From assembly GCF_002160055.1 (NCBI RefSeq), contig NZ_NFJV01000008.1, positions 62,001-126,000 of the forward strand: a DNA stretch of 64,000 nt, given 5' to 3'. This DNA comes from Mediterranea sp. An20. Lineage in GTDB: Bacteria; Bacteroidota; Bacteroidia; Bacteroidales; Bacteroidaceae. Positions 1 to 8,309 of the stretch are shown in pieces. Both the position numbers and the translations under genes were made by a program. The notes beneath the pieces are model-generated. The model was not told where the DNA came from, ran no database searches, and was given only the letters and a program-made list of their open reading frames with translations. The first letter of the stretch is position 1, and every line of letters begins with the position of its first letter.

Positions 1-394
1 TTTCCTGCTACTGGACGACAACGATATCTGGACGGCCTTGAAAGCTTGGATGCATCACCCCGACCGCGTATTGGCACTCCTGGCCGATGGCATGGTAAAC
101 CGCAGGCTCTATAAGGTCGAGGTATCGCCCACTCCCTTCCCCGAAGAACGGCAGGCCCAACTCCGCGCACGCATCGCACAAGCACTCGACATCCCGCCGG
201 CCGACGCTTGCTACTTTCTCTCCACCCCCGACATCGAAAGTAACATGTACAACCCCACCGACGATAGCATTGATATACTCTTCAGCGATGGTACCACACG
301 AGGCATCGCCGAGGCATCGGACATGTTCGACATCGCCCTGCTCTCGCGCACAGTAAAAAAACACTTTCTCTGTTACTGGCGCCTGCCTCTTTGA
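1..394 (+). CDS. HD-superfamily protein, C-terminal part (5' truncated)
   Basis: The reading frame is open from base 2 to a TGA at 392-394, so only the last ~130 residues are present and the start lies outside the window. The visible part contains LDDNDIW near its beginning, a segment often seen in HD-type phosphohydrolases (dNTPase-like) of Bacteroidetes. That identification rests partly on position: such a gene commonly precedes lpxD in Bacteroides. The metal-binding HD motifs themselves would be upstream and cannot be seen. A 213-bp gap separates it from lpxD, so lpxD may have its own promoter. Function should be treated as probable only. Confidence 0.65.
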   Translation, partial: FLLLDDNDIWTALKAWMHHPDRVLALLADGMVNRRLYKVEVSPTPFPEERQAQLRARIAQALDIPPADACYFLSTPDIESNMYNPTDDSIDILFSDGTTRGIAEASDMFDIALLSRTVKKHFLCYWRLPL

Positions 395-607
395 AACGCG
401 GAGGCACATTTGGAATGCCCTTGGACACAGAGGCACAGAAGCATTGCGTTCCAAACCAAGTCTGTGTGTTCAAAGGTCTCAACGCCTCTCACCGGCCTTA
501 CTTATGGCGAATAATGAAGACAAAATGATAAAATATTCAGCCTTATAGGGAGAAATATAAAAAAAAGTACGATATTTGTGTTTTGAAACCATCTAACAAA
601 AAACAAT

Positions 608-1648
608 ATGGAGTTCTCTGCCAAACAAATAGCCGAATATATCCACGGGGAAATCGTGGGAGATGAGCAGGCCAAGGTGCATACCTTTGCCAAGATAGAA
701 GAAGGCGTGCCCGGCGCGCTTACCTTCCTTGCCAATCCCAAATATACACCTTATATATATGATACCCAGGCTAGCATCGTGCTGGTAAACAGAGATTTCG
801 TGCCCGAACACGAAGTAAAGGCCACCCTCATCCGGGTGGACAACGCCTACGACTGTCTCGCCCGCCTGCTCACCCTCTACGAACAGAGCAAGCCGAAGAA
901 AACGGGCATTGACCGGCTGGCTTTCATAGCTCCTACCGCACAGGTGGGCAAAGATGTGTGGATTGCTCCCTTTGCCTACGTAGGCGAAAACGCTGTGATA
1001 GGCGACCGTACCGTCATACACCCACACGCCACCATCGGCGATGGCGCACACGTGGGCAATGACTGCGTACTCTATGCCGGAGCCACTGTCTACCACGACT
1101 GCCGCGTGGGCAACCGCTGTATCTTGCATGCAGGCAGCGTTGTCGGCGCCGACGGCTTCGGCTTCGCCCCCACCCCCCAAGGCTACGAGAAAATACCACA
1201 GATAGGTATCGCCGTGCTCGAAGATGATGTGGAAATCGGTGCCAATACCTGTATCGACCGCGCCACTATGGGAGCCACCATCGTGCACCACGGAGCCAAA
1301 ATCGACAATCTGGTGCAGGTGGCACACAACGACGAAATAGGAGCACACACCGTCATGGCCGCACAAGTGGGCATTGCAGGCTCTACAAAGGTGGGCGAAT
1401 GGTGTATGTTCGGCGGACAAACGGGCATTGCAGGACATATCCACATCGGCGACCGGGTGGTGTTCGGCGCACAATCGGGAGTGCCCAGCAGCGTGAAAAG
1501 CGACCAGCGCCTCATCGGCACCCCGCCTATGGAAGAAAAGCCTTACTTCAAGTCGCAGGCAATCTTCCGCAAACTGCCCGACATGTACTTCGAACTAAAT
1601 GCCCTGCGCAAAGAACTGAACGAACTAAAGAAACAATTAAATAAGTAA
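608..1648 (+). CDS. lpxD: UDP-3-O-acylglucosamine N-acyltransferase LpxD
   Basis: Third step of lipid A synthesis: transfers a 3-hydroxyacyl chain from acyl-ACP to the 2-amino group of UDP-3-O-acylglucosamine, in the cytoplasm. The 346-residue protein has the expected N-terminal uridine-binding domain (about 1-100), then a left-handed beta helix of hexapeptide repeats (about 105-320) and a C-terminal helix. The catalytic histidine is His240 in QVAHND, matching His239 of the E. coli enzyme. It ends 3 bp before the lpxC-fabZ start, so the two are surely co-transcribed. Length and architecture are normal. Identification is firm. Confidence 0.96.
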   Translation: MEFSAKQIAEYIHGEIVGDEQAKVHTFAKIEEGVPGALTFLANPKYTPYIYDTQASIVLVNRDFVPEHEVKATLIRVDNAYDCLARLLTLYEQSKPKKTGIDRLAFIAPTAQVGKDVWIAPFAYVGENAVIGDRTVIHPHATIGDGAHVGNDCVLYAGATVYHDCRVGNRCILHAGSVVGADGFGFAPTPQGYEKIPQIGIAVLEDDVEIGANTCIDRATMGATIVHHGAKIDNLVQVAHNDEIGAHTVMAAQVGIAGSTKVGEWCMFGGQTGIAGHIHIGDRVVFGAQSGVPSSVKSDQRLIGTPPMEEKPYFKSQAIFRKLPDMYFELNALRKELNELKKQLNK

Positions 1649-1651
1649 CCG

Positions 1652-3037
1652 ATGTTGAAACAAAAGACTCTGAAAGATAGTTTTTCACTCAGCGGCAAAG
1701 GTCTGCACACGGGCCTCAGCCTTACTGTCACTTTCAACCCCGCACCGGAGAACCACGGCTACAAAATCCAGCGAACAGACCTCGAAGGACAACCCCTCAT
1801 CGATGCTATCGCTGACAACGTGGTGGAGACAACCCGCGGAACGGTACTCGCCCAAAATGGCGTGAAAGTAAGCACCGTAGAACACGCACTGGCCGCACTC
1901 TACGCCTTGGGCATCGACAACTGCCTCATCCGGGTGGACGGTCCCGAAGTACCCATACTCGACGGCAGCGCGCAATACTACGTCAACGAAATAGAACGCG
2001 TGGGCACCGTAGAGCAGAATGCAGTGAAAGACTACTACATCATCAAGTCGAAAATAGAATTCCGCGACGAACAGAGCGGCTCGTCTATCATCGTCCTGCC
2101 CGACGAGAATTTCAGCCTTAACGTATTGGTGTCTTACGACTCCAACATTATCCCCAACCAATATGCTACGCTGGAAGATATGGCCAAGTTCAAAGACGAA
2201 ATCGCCGCCAGCCGAACCTTCGTCTTCGTACGTGAAATAGAACCTCTGCTCCAGGCTGGACTCATCCGGGGAGGAGACTTGGACAATGCCATCGTTATTT
2301 ACGAGCGCGAAATGTCGCAGGAGAATTTCGACAAGCTGGCCGATGTAATGGGTGTGCCCCACATGGACGCTAAACACCTGGGATACATCAACCACAAACC
2401 TCTCGTATGGCCCAACGAATGTGCCCGCCATAAACTACTGGACGTCATCGGCGACATGGCCCTCATCGGCAAACCCATCAAAGGACGCATCATCGCCACC
2501 CGACCGGGACACACCATCAACAACAAGTTTGCCCGCCGCATGCGTAAAGAAATACGCCTGCACGAAATACAAGCTCCCAACTACGACTGCAACCGACCGC
2601 CGCTGATGGATGTCAACCGCATCCGCGAACTGCTGCCTCATCGCTATCCGTTCCAGTTGGTGGACAAGGTCATCGAGATGGGCGCCAACTACATCGTAGG
2701 CATCAAGAACGTCACAGCTAACGAACCGTTCTTCCAAGGACACTTCCCGCAAGAACCCGTTATGCCGGGCGTGCTCCAGATAGAAGCCATGGCACAGGTG
2801 GGAGGCTTGCTGGTATTGAACTCGGTAGACGAACCCGAACGTTACTCCACCTATTTCCTGAAAATAGACGGCGTGAAGTTCCGCCACAAAGTAGTGCCGG
2901 GTGATACGCTCATCTTCCGCGTCGAACTGATGGCGCCCATCCGCCGAGGTATCTCCACAATGAAAGGATACATCTTTGTAGGCGAAACGGTGGTGTGCGA
3001 AGCCGAATTTATGGCACAGATAGTAAAAAACAAATAA
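1652..3037 (+). CDS. lpxC/fabZ: LpxC-FabZ bifunctional fusion (UDP-3-O-acyl-GlcNAc deacetylase / 3-hydroxyacyl-ACP dehydratase)
   Basis: Two enzymes in one 461-residue chain. Residues 1 to about 305 are LpxC, the zinc deacetylase that commits UDP-GlcNAc to lipid A; the zinc-site pieces VEHALAAL and HKLLDVIGD are visible. Residues about 318-461 are FabZ, the dehydratase of fatty-acid elongation, with LPHRYPF (His330) and the EPVMPGVLQIEAMAQ segment carrying the second catalytic residue. The fusion is a known trait of Bacteroidetes and couples two enzymes that compete for the same 3-hydroxyacyl-ACP pool. It sits between lpxD (3 bp gap) and lpxA (8 bp gap). Gene name by family, firm. Confidence 0.96.
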   Translation: MLKQKTLKDSFSLSGKGLHTGLSLTVTFNPAPENHGYKIQRTDLEGQPLIDAIADNVVETTRGTVLAQNGVKVSTVEHALAALYALGIDNCLIRVDGPEVPILDGSAQYYVNEIERVGTVEQNAVKDYYIIKSKIEFRDEQSGSSIIVLPDENFSLNVLVSYDSNIIPNQYATLEDMAKFKDEIAASRTFVFVREIEPLLQAGLIRGGDLDNAIVIYEREMSQENFDKLADVMGVPHMDAKHLGYINHKPLVWPNECARHKLLDVIGDMALIGKPIKGRIIATRPGHTINNKFARRMRKEIRLHEIQAPNYDCNRPPLMDVNRIRELLPHRYPFQLVDKVIEMGANYIVGIKNVTANEPFFQGHFPQEPVMPGVLQIEAMAQVGGLLVLNSVDEPERYSTYFLKIDGVKFRHKVVPGDTLIFRVELMAPIRRGISTMKGYIFVGETVVCEAEFMAQIVKNK

Positions 3038-3045
3038 TTCAAAAT

Positions 3046-3822
3046 ATGATCAGTCCTTTAGCATATATCCATCCCGAAGCCCAAATAGGCGATAACGTAG
3101 AAATCGGTCCTTTCGTGTTCATCGACAAGAACGTGGTAATTGGCGACAATAATAAAATCATGCCCAATGCCAACATTCTCTACGGCTCGCGCATCGGCAA
3201 TGGCAACACCATCTTTCCGGGAGCCGTCATCGGCGCCATACCCCAGGACCTGAAGTTCAGGGGTGAAGATACCACGGCCGAAGTGGGCGACAACAACCTT
3301 ATCCGCGAGAACGTGACCATCAACCGAGGCACAGCGGCCAAAGGGAGAACTCTGGTGGGCAATAACAACCTGCTGATGGAAGGTGTACATGTGGCACACG
3401 ACGCCACACTGGGCAACGGCTGCATCATCGGCAACTCTACCAAAATGGCGGGTGAAATCGTCATCGACGACAACTCCATCATTAGCGGAGGCGTATTGAT
3501 GCACCAATTCTGCCGCGTAGGCGGATATGGCATGATACAAGGAGGCTGTCGCTTCAGCAAAGACATCCCGCCCTACATCATCGCCGGACGCGAGCCTATC
3601 TGCTATGCAGGACTCAACATCGTGGGACTGCGACGCCGCGGTTTCTCCAACGAAACTATCGAACAGATACACAATGCCTACCGACTTATCTACCAAAGTG
3701 GCTTGAATACGACCGATGCACTGAAGAAAATCGAAGACGAGATGGAGATGACACCGGAAATCAACTATATTGTCACTTTCATCCGCGAATCGGCACGGGG
3801 TATTATCCCTGGCGGGAAATAA
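3046..3822 (+). CDS. lpxA: UDP-N-acetylglucosamine O-acyltransferase LpxA
   Basis: First step of lipid A synthesis: acylates the 3-OH of UDP-GlcNAc from 3-hydroxyacyl-ACP. The protein is 258 residues from the ATG at 3046; a longer frame starting at 2995 overlaps lpxC-fabZ and adds an unlikely N-terminus, so 3046 is preferred (MISPLAYIHPEAQIG is a typical LpxA start). Hexapeptide repeats fill residues 1 to about 190. His118 in HVAHD matches the catalytic histidine of E. coli LpxA. The C-terminal helical domain is complete. Last of the three consecutive lipid A genes. Confidence 0.96.
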   Translation: MISPLAYIHPEAQIGDNVEIGPFVFIDKNVVIGDNNKIMPNANILYGSRIGNGNTIFPGAVIGAIPQDLKFRGEDTTAEVGDNNLIRENVTINRGTAAKGRTLVGNNNLLMEGVHVAHDATLGNGCIIGNSTKMAGEIVIDDNSIISGGVLMHQFCRVGGYGMIQGGCRFSKDIPPYIIAGREPICYAGLNIVGLRRRGFSNETIEQIHNAYRLIYQSGLNTTDALKKIEDEMEMTPEINYIVTFIRESARGIIPGGK

Positions 3823-3855
3823 CGGTTCAACACTTTAATATAAACATACCCAACT

Positions 3856-4419
3856 ATGATTTACAGATTCACCCTTATATCGGACGAAGCAGACGACTTC
3901 CTCCGCGAAATACAGATTGACCCCGAAGCTACCTTCTATGACTTTCATGAAGCCATCATCCGCTCCGTGGGTTATGCCGACGACCAAATTACCTCCTTCT
4001 TCATCTGTGACGATGACTGGGAGAAGGAAAAGGAAATCACCTTGGAAGAAATGGATGACAACCCGGAGATGGACAGCTGGGTGATGCGCGACACACGCAT
4101 CAGCGAACTGGTGGAAGACGAAAAACAGAAACTCGTCTACGTGTTTGACATGATGACCGAACGCTGTTTCTTCATCGAACTGTCTGAAATCATCACCGGC
4201 AAACACATGAAGGGAGCCAAATGTACCAAGCAACAAGGTGACGCACCCAAACAGTTGATGGACTTCAACGAGTTTGAGGCCAAGACCAATGCTGCAGCTA
4301 TGGACCTGGACGAGAACTTCTATGGCGATCAAGACTTCGACATGGAAGACTTCGACAAGGATGGGTTCGGAGGCTTTGACGAAGGCAGCGGGAACCCTTA
4401 TGACGATGACAGATACTAA
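3856..4419 (+). CDS. plasmid pRiA4b ORF-3-like protein
   Basis: A 187-residue, very acidic protein. The N-terminal part (MIYRFTLISDEADDFLREIQIDPEATFYDFHEAI, read in two pieces) and the following beta-rich core match the plasmid pRiA4b ORF-3 / IS1096 TnpR-like family, whose biochemical role is unknown. The last 60 residues are almost all Asp, Glu, Gly and Phe and look disordered. It starts 33 bp after lpxA and is probably in the same transcript; position next to lipid A genes is common in Bacteroides but does not prove a role in LPS synthesis. No transposition context is visible. Confidence 0.75.
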   Translation: MIYRFTLISDEADDFLREIQIDPEATFYDFHEAIIRSVGYADDQITSFFICDDDWEKEKEITLEEMDDNPEMDSWVMRDTRISELVEDEKQKLVYVFDMMTERCFFIELSEIITGKHMKGAKCTKQQGDAPKQLMDFNEFEAKTNAAAMDLDENFYGDQDFDMEDFDKDGFGGFDEGSGNPYDDDRY

Positions 4420-4422
4420 TTT

Positions 4423-4528
4423 TTTTAATGAAGAATGAAGAATCGCGCTACGCGCAAATGAAGAATCTCCGGTGAGGACGGAACTGCGCTACAATTCTTC
4501 ATTCTTCATCCTTCATTCTTCATTAAAA
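4423..4528. repeat. inverted-repeat element abutting miaA
   Basis: An 18-bp perfect terminal inverted repeat (TTTTAATGAAGAATGAAG at 4423-4440 and its complement at 4511-4528). Further AATGAAGAAT / ATTCTTCATT copies lie inside the arms, and there is a short GCGC-rich centre. The right arm reaches the A of the miaA ATG. The whole 106 bp could fold into one long hairpin. Confidence 0.85.
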
Positions 4529-5427
4529 TGAACACCCTCATTGTACTTATCGGCCCTACCGGCGTGGGCAAAACAGAACTTAGCCTGCGCCTCGCCGAGA
4601 CTTTCCAGACTTGCATTCTTTCTGCCGATTCGCGGCAATTGTATGCCGACTTGCCCATCGGCACCGCAGCTCCTACCCCCGAACAACTGGCGCGGGTGAA
4701 GCATTACTTCGTGGGCACCCTCCGACTGACCGACTATTACAGTGCCGCACAATATGAGGCCGACGCGCTACAATTGTTGGACGAACTCTTTACCCGCCAC
4801 AATGCCGTGGTGCTGACAGGCGGCTCGATGATGTATGTCGATGCTGTATGCAAAGGCATTGACGACATACCCACCGTAGATGCAGACACGCGCCAACTCC
4901 TCCTCCGAAAATACGAAACAGAAGGTTTGGAGCATCTCTGCGCCGAACTGCGACTGATGGATCCGGAGTATTATCGTATTGTCGACCTCAAGAATCCCAA
5001 GCGCGTCATCCATGCTTTGGAAATCTGCTACATGACGGGGCGCACCTACACCTCCTTCCGCACACAGACCCGGAAAGAACGCCCCTTCCGCATCGTGAAA
5101 GTGGGCCTGACGCGCGACCGCGAGGAATTGTACGACCGAATCAACCACCGTGTGGACCAGATGATGGCCGATGGTCTGCTGGAAGAGGCACATCGCGTCT
5201 ATCCGCAACGGGCGTGCAACTCGTTGAACACGGTGGGCTACAAAGAACTGTTCAAGTACATGGACGGCGAATGGACCTTGCCCTTCGCCGTCGAAAAAAT
5301 CAAGCAGAACTCGCGCATCTATTCGCGCAAACAGATGACATGGTTCAAACGCGATACAGACATTCGTTGGTTCCACCCCGACCAAGAGGCGGAGATAATG
5401 GCGTATCTGCACGCTCAACTGACATAG
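4528..5427 (+). CDS. miaA: tRNA dimethylallyltransferase MiaA
   Basis: Transfers a dimethylallyl group from DMAPP to N6 of A37 in tRNAs reading UNN codons. The 299-residue protein has the P-loop GPTGVGKT at 9-16, the substrate segment SADSRQLY, and the expected basic C-terminal part with [10 protein letters not shown]. The ATG is directly preceded by an inverted-repeat element with no purine-rich ribosome-binding site; AT-rich leaders without a Shine-Dalgarno motif are normal in Bacteroides. It is convergent with the GH3 gene, whose stop lies 12 bp away. Confidence 0.95.
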   Translation: MNTLIVLIGPTGVGKTELSLRLAETFQTCILSADSRQLYADLPIGTAAPTPEQLARVKHYFVGTLRLTDYYSAAQYEADALQLLDELFTRHNAVVLTGGSMMYVDAVCKGIDDIPTVDADTRQLLLRKYETEGLEHLCAELRLMDPEYYRIVDLKNPKRVIHALEICYMTGRTYTSFRTQTRKERPFRIVKVGLTRDREELYDRINHRVDQMMADGLLEEAHRVYPQRACNSLNTVGYKELFKYMDGEWTLPFAVEKIKQNSRIYSRKQMTWFKRDTDIRWFHPDQEAEIMAYLHAQLT

Positions 5428-5439
5428 CCCTCCCCGCTT

Positions 5440-7866
5440 TTATAAAGGCAGTGCTGTAACCGTCTTCCTCAACCGGATATCACGGCTTGAAGCACCGATG
5501 CGGATTTCAAACTCGCCCGGCTCTACCGTCCAGTTCATATTGCGATCCAACAGCTGCAAATCTTCCGGCACCAAGCGAAACGTCAGCCGGCGGGTTTCTC
5601 CAGGCTGCAACGATACACGCTCAAATCCCCGCAACTGCGACTCATAGGTAATAACACTGCTTACTTTGTCACTGACATACAATTGCACCACTTCATCACC
5701 GGGATATTTTCCGGTATTGGTGAGGTTGAATGTCACCGTATAGTCACCCTGCACCGGCTGACTGAGCGGTTCTACCTCCAAATCGGAATACGCAAAGGTG
5801 GTATAGCTCAATCCGAAGCCAAAGGGATAAAGCTCTCCATCTGCTCTTGTAGTGCCGGAACCATTAGGTCCTGCCTGAGGCTGTCCACCATGCGAACCGG
5901 GTTTAAACGGAAAGTTCAGTTCTATCTGTCCTACCGACTTCGGGAAAGTTACCGGAAGTTTACCTCCCGGGTTGTACTCGCCAAAGAGCGTTTCCGCAAT
6001 CACCTCTCCACCGCGGCATGCAGGGAACCAAGTCTCCAGGATAGCAGGGATATATCGGTCGGCCCAATTAATGGTCAGCGGTTGCCCGTTGACCAGCACC
6101 AGCACCACAGGTTTGCCGGTTGCCTGCAAAGCTTCGAGCAATTGCTGCTGCCTTCCCGGCAAATCCAACGACGAGCGCGAACGGCTTTCGCCCGTACAAT
6201 TATCATCCTCGCCCAACACAGCAATAACCACATCGCAGTCATCTGCCATCGCCACCGCTTCGGCAATGCCCTCCTGTTCGGCGGCAGTCAGAGGCGTAGG
6301 AATCAGTTCGGTGGCCGGCCACCCTTCGTTCACCACCTCACACCCCTTGGCATAACGCACCTCTGCCGAACCTTTCAGGAAAGTACGCAGCCCTTCCAAT
6401 ACAGTCACCTTTTCCAGACGGTTAGGACCATAGCGGCTCTCCATAAAGTTATCTTCATCGGCCAAAGGACCAACCACCAGCACTTTCTTCACCCTCTGCC
6501 TGTCCAGAGGAAGCAATTCCCCTTCGTTCTTTAAAAGCACCAGCGACTGCTGCTGCATCTTTTTCACAAAATCCAGGTTGCGCTCCACCCCTCCTACCTT
6601 GTCGGAAGCGGCAGGGTCTTCTACGTAAGGATGTTCAAAGAGCCCTAAACGGAATTTCACAGAGAGCACCTCGCCTACCCGCTGGTCTATGGTAGCCATG
6701 AATATTTTCTTTTCTGCCAGCAGTTTCCTCACCGGAAGGATGAAGTCGGACGGCTGTGTAAAATTGGTACGCACATTCAACCCTGCCTCCAGCACCTGAC
6801 GCACAGCCTCTTCATAAGTATCGGCCACGTGATGCTTGGTCTGCACATACTCCACTGCCTCACTGTCGCTCACCACATAGCCGTCGAAGCCATATTCATG
6901 ACGCAACAAATCGGTCAGGAAATAATAACTGGCTGTCACCGGCACCCCATCCCAATCGTTGTAGCTGCTCATCACGCCCAAAGGATGCACTTCGCCGATT
7001 ACCTTTCTGAAAGGATACATATACATTTGATGCAACTCTCGCGGCGCCACATGGGGGTCGGTACGACAATTGCCGTCGCGTCCTCCTTTAGGCACACTAT
7101 AGACGGCATAATGCTTCAACGTAGAGGCTACCCCCTGCGACTGTATTCCTCCTGCCATCTCTGCTCCCAAGGCCGCCACCAGATAAGGGTCTTCACCATA
7201 ACACTCCAGCGTACGCCCCCAGCGCGGGTCGCGTGCCAAATCCAAGATGGGCGCGTAGACGTTGGTATAGCCCAATGCGCGTGCTTCCTGTCCGACAATA
7301 ACCCCCGCCTGGCGCACCAGTTCACGATTCCAGGTGCTACCCACGGCTATGGGTGCCGGCAACGGAGTGGCCTTCGTGTGATTAAGCCCATGAATGCCCT
7401 CGTTAGAGAAATCCACAGGTATGCCCAGACGCGTCTCTTCCACAAACCAGCGCTGTACTTCATTGAGCGCCCGGGCATGGTTACTGAACGGATACAGCAG
7501 ATTCTCCACCCGCCTTGACCGTCCTCCCACGCCATTGAGCATCTCGTCGATATTGGCCATGCCGTCTTTCCATATAGCCTGCTTCCAGCCTGCAACGGGC
7601 AATGAATCCTGCAAGACACGGCCATAACCGTAGAGTGTAGCCAGTTGGCAGGTCTTTTCGTCTACGGTCATTTGCCGCAAAAGGTCGTCCACCCGCTTTT
7701 CTACCGGCTGCGTGGAGTCCTCATAAATATCTTTTACACCATTCTTATTGAAATCTGTCCATCCTTTATGATAGATGTCACGGACAGACTTTTCCTGCGC
7801 CTGCAAAGGCAGCGCCAAGCCGAAAGCCAATAGGACAACTCCGGCCGATGTTCTGCTTAGTTTCAT
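5440..7866 (-). CDS. glycoside hydrolase family 3 (beta-glucosidase / beta-xylosidase type)
   Basis: An 808-residue exported enzyme. A signal peptide (about 1-23, ending LQAQ) is followed by the GH3 N-terminal TIM barrel, the GH3 C-terminal sandwich, and a fibronectin-III-like domain over the last ~75 residues (TFNLTNTGKYPGDEVVQLYV). The predicted catalytic nucleophile is Asp334 in YVVSDSEAVE. It should release single glucose or xylose units from beta-linked glycans in the periplasm or at the surface. No SusC/SusD partners or other glycan genes adjoin it, so the substrate cannot be inferred. Close relatives are called BglX; I do not assign a symbol. Confidence 0.9.
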   Translation of the reverse strand: MKLSRTSAGVVLLAFGLALPLQAQEKSVRDIYHKGWTDFNKNGVKDIYEDSTQPVEKRVDDLLRQMTVDEKTCQLATLYGYGRVLQDSLPVAGWKQAIWKDGMANIDEMLNGVGGRSRRVENLLYPFSNHARALNEVQRWFVEETRLGIPVDFSNEGIHGLNHTKATPLPAPIAVGSTWNRELVRQAGVIVGQEARALGYTNVYAPILDLARDPRWGRTLECYGEDPYLVAALGAEMAGGIQSQGVASTLKHYAVYSVPKGGRDGNCRTDPHVAPRELHQMYMYPFRKVIGEVHPLGVMSSYNDWDGVPVTASYYFLTDLLRHEYGFDGYVVSDSEAVEYVQTKHHVADTYEEAVRQVLEAGLNVRTNFTQPSDFILPVRKLLAEKKIFMATIDQRVGEVLSVKFRLGLFEHPYVEDPAASDKVGGVERNLDFVKKMQQQSLVLLKNEGELLPLDRQRVKKVLVVGPLADEDNFMESRYGPNRLEKVTVLEGLRTFLKGSAEVRYAKGCEVVNEGWPATELIPTPLTAAEQEGIAEAVAMADDCDVVIAVLGEDDNCTGESRSRSSLDLPGRQQQLLEALQATGKPVVLVLVNGQPLTINWADRYIPAILETWFPACRGGEVIAETLFGEYNPGGKLPVTFPKSVGQIELNFPFKPGSHGGQPQAGPNGSGTTRADGELYPFGFGLSYTTFAYSDLEVEPLSQPVQGDYTVTFNLTNTGKYPGDEVVQLYVSDKVSSVITYESQLRGFERVSLQPGETRRLTFRLVPEDLQLLDRNMNWTVEPGEFEIRIGASSRDIRLRKTVTALPL

Positions 7867-7951
7867 TTCGTTCTATTTCATTTTGAGTTTGACAATTCTC
7901 ACCTCAGTCGGTTGATAAGCAAGCACGCAAAGATTCCTTGTGCTGCAAAGC

Positions 7952-8045
7952 CTTTACAAAGAAATGGCAAAGCGATAAGCAGCCTGTTTCCAAGCGACAA
8001 CCAGCAAGTTCGTTATATACAAGAATCATCCTGCTGATTATCAGT
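7952..8045 (+). repeat. 22-nt-period array A
   Basis: Four to five degenerate direct units with an exact 22-nt step. Unit hexamers start at 7952 (CTTTAC), 7974 (GATAAG), 7996 (GACAAC), 8018 (TACAAG) and 8040 (ATCAGT). The sequence just before two of them is CAAAGC and CCAAGC. The last two units resemble those of array C at 20271-20298 (CGTTATATA...GGTTATCAG type ending). Confidence 0.75.
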
Positions 8046-8176
8046 AAGATATTAACCCACACACAATGCTACCCGTACATCACTACCACCTGCCGTGCGT
8101 CCGCGGATCTGCTTCTGACACCATAATAGGAAGACAAAGGTAAGAGAAGTTTCAGGAAAAACAATTCCTTACGACA

Positions 8177-8221
8177 GAAAAAAATATCCGCACGATGCCT
8201 TTCAGCAGGCGCCGTGCGGAT
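8177..8221 (-). terminator. rho-independent terminator of the M56 operon
   Basis: Stem ATCCGCACG (8186-8194) pairs perfectly with CGTGCGGAT (8213-8221). Read on the minus strand the hairpin is followed by ATATTTTTTTC. It lies about 90 bp beyond the M56 stop. A second perfect 9-bp hairpin (8276-8284 with 8294-8302, TGCACAACC / GGTTGTGCA) is nearer to the stop but lacks a T-run. Confidence 0.85.
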
Positions 8222-8309
8222 AAGAGTAAATGCAATCTTATGCCAGGAATTTGACTCCCTGTTTATGCAGCCTTCTGCACAACCTCCCGCTGTGGTTGTG
8301 CACCGGCCG

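Larger units (their letters stand above)
7867..8309. other. 443-bp intergenic region
   Basis: Between the GH3 start and the M56 stop, both on the minus strand. It holds the 22-nt-period array A (7952-8045), the terminator hairpin for the M56 operon (8177-8221) and a second hairpin close to the M56 stop. No convincing coding sequence; no clear TAnnTTTG box was found upstream of the GH3 gene. Confidence 0.7.

Noticed and set aside
405..490. A sixth copy of the MITE-like family
   Set aside because: Only ACACAGAGGCACAG and a TGTGTGTT-like piece are shared; ends and core are missing.
5440..7866. Polysaccharide utilisation locus around the GH3 gene
   Set aside because: No SusC/SusD pair, regulator or second glycosidase is adjacent.
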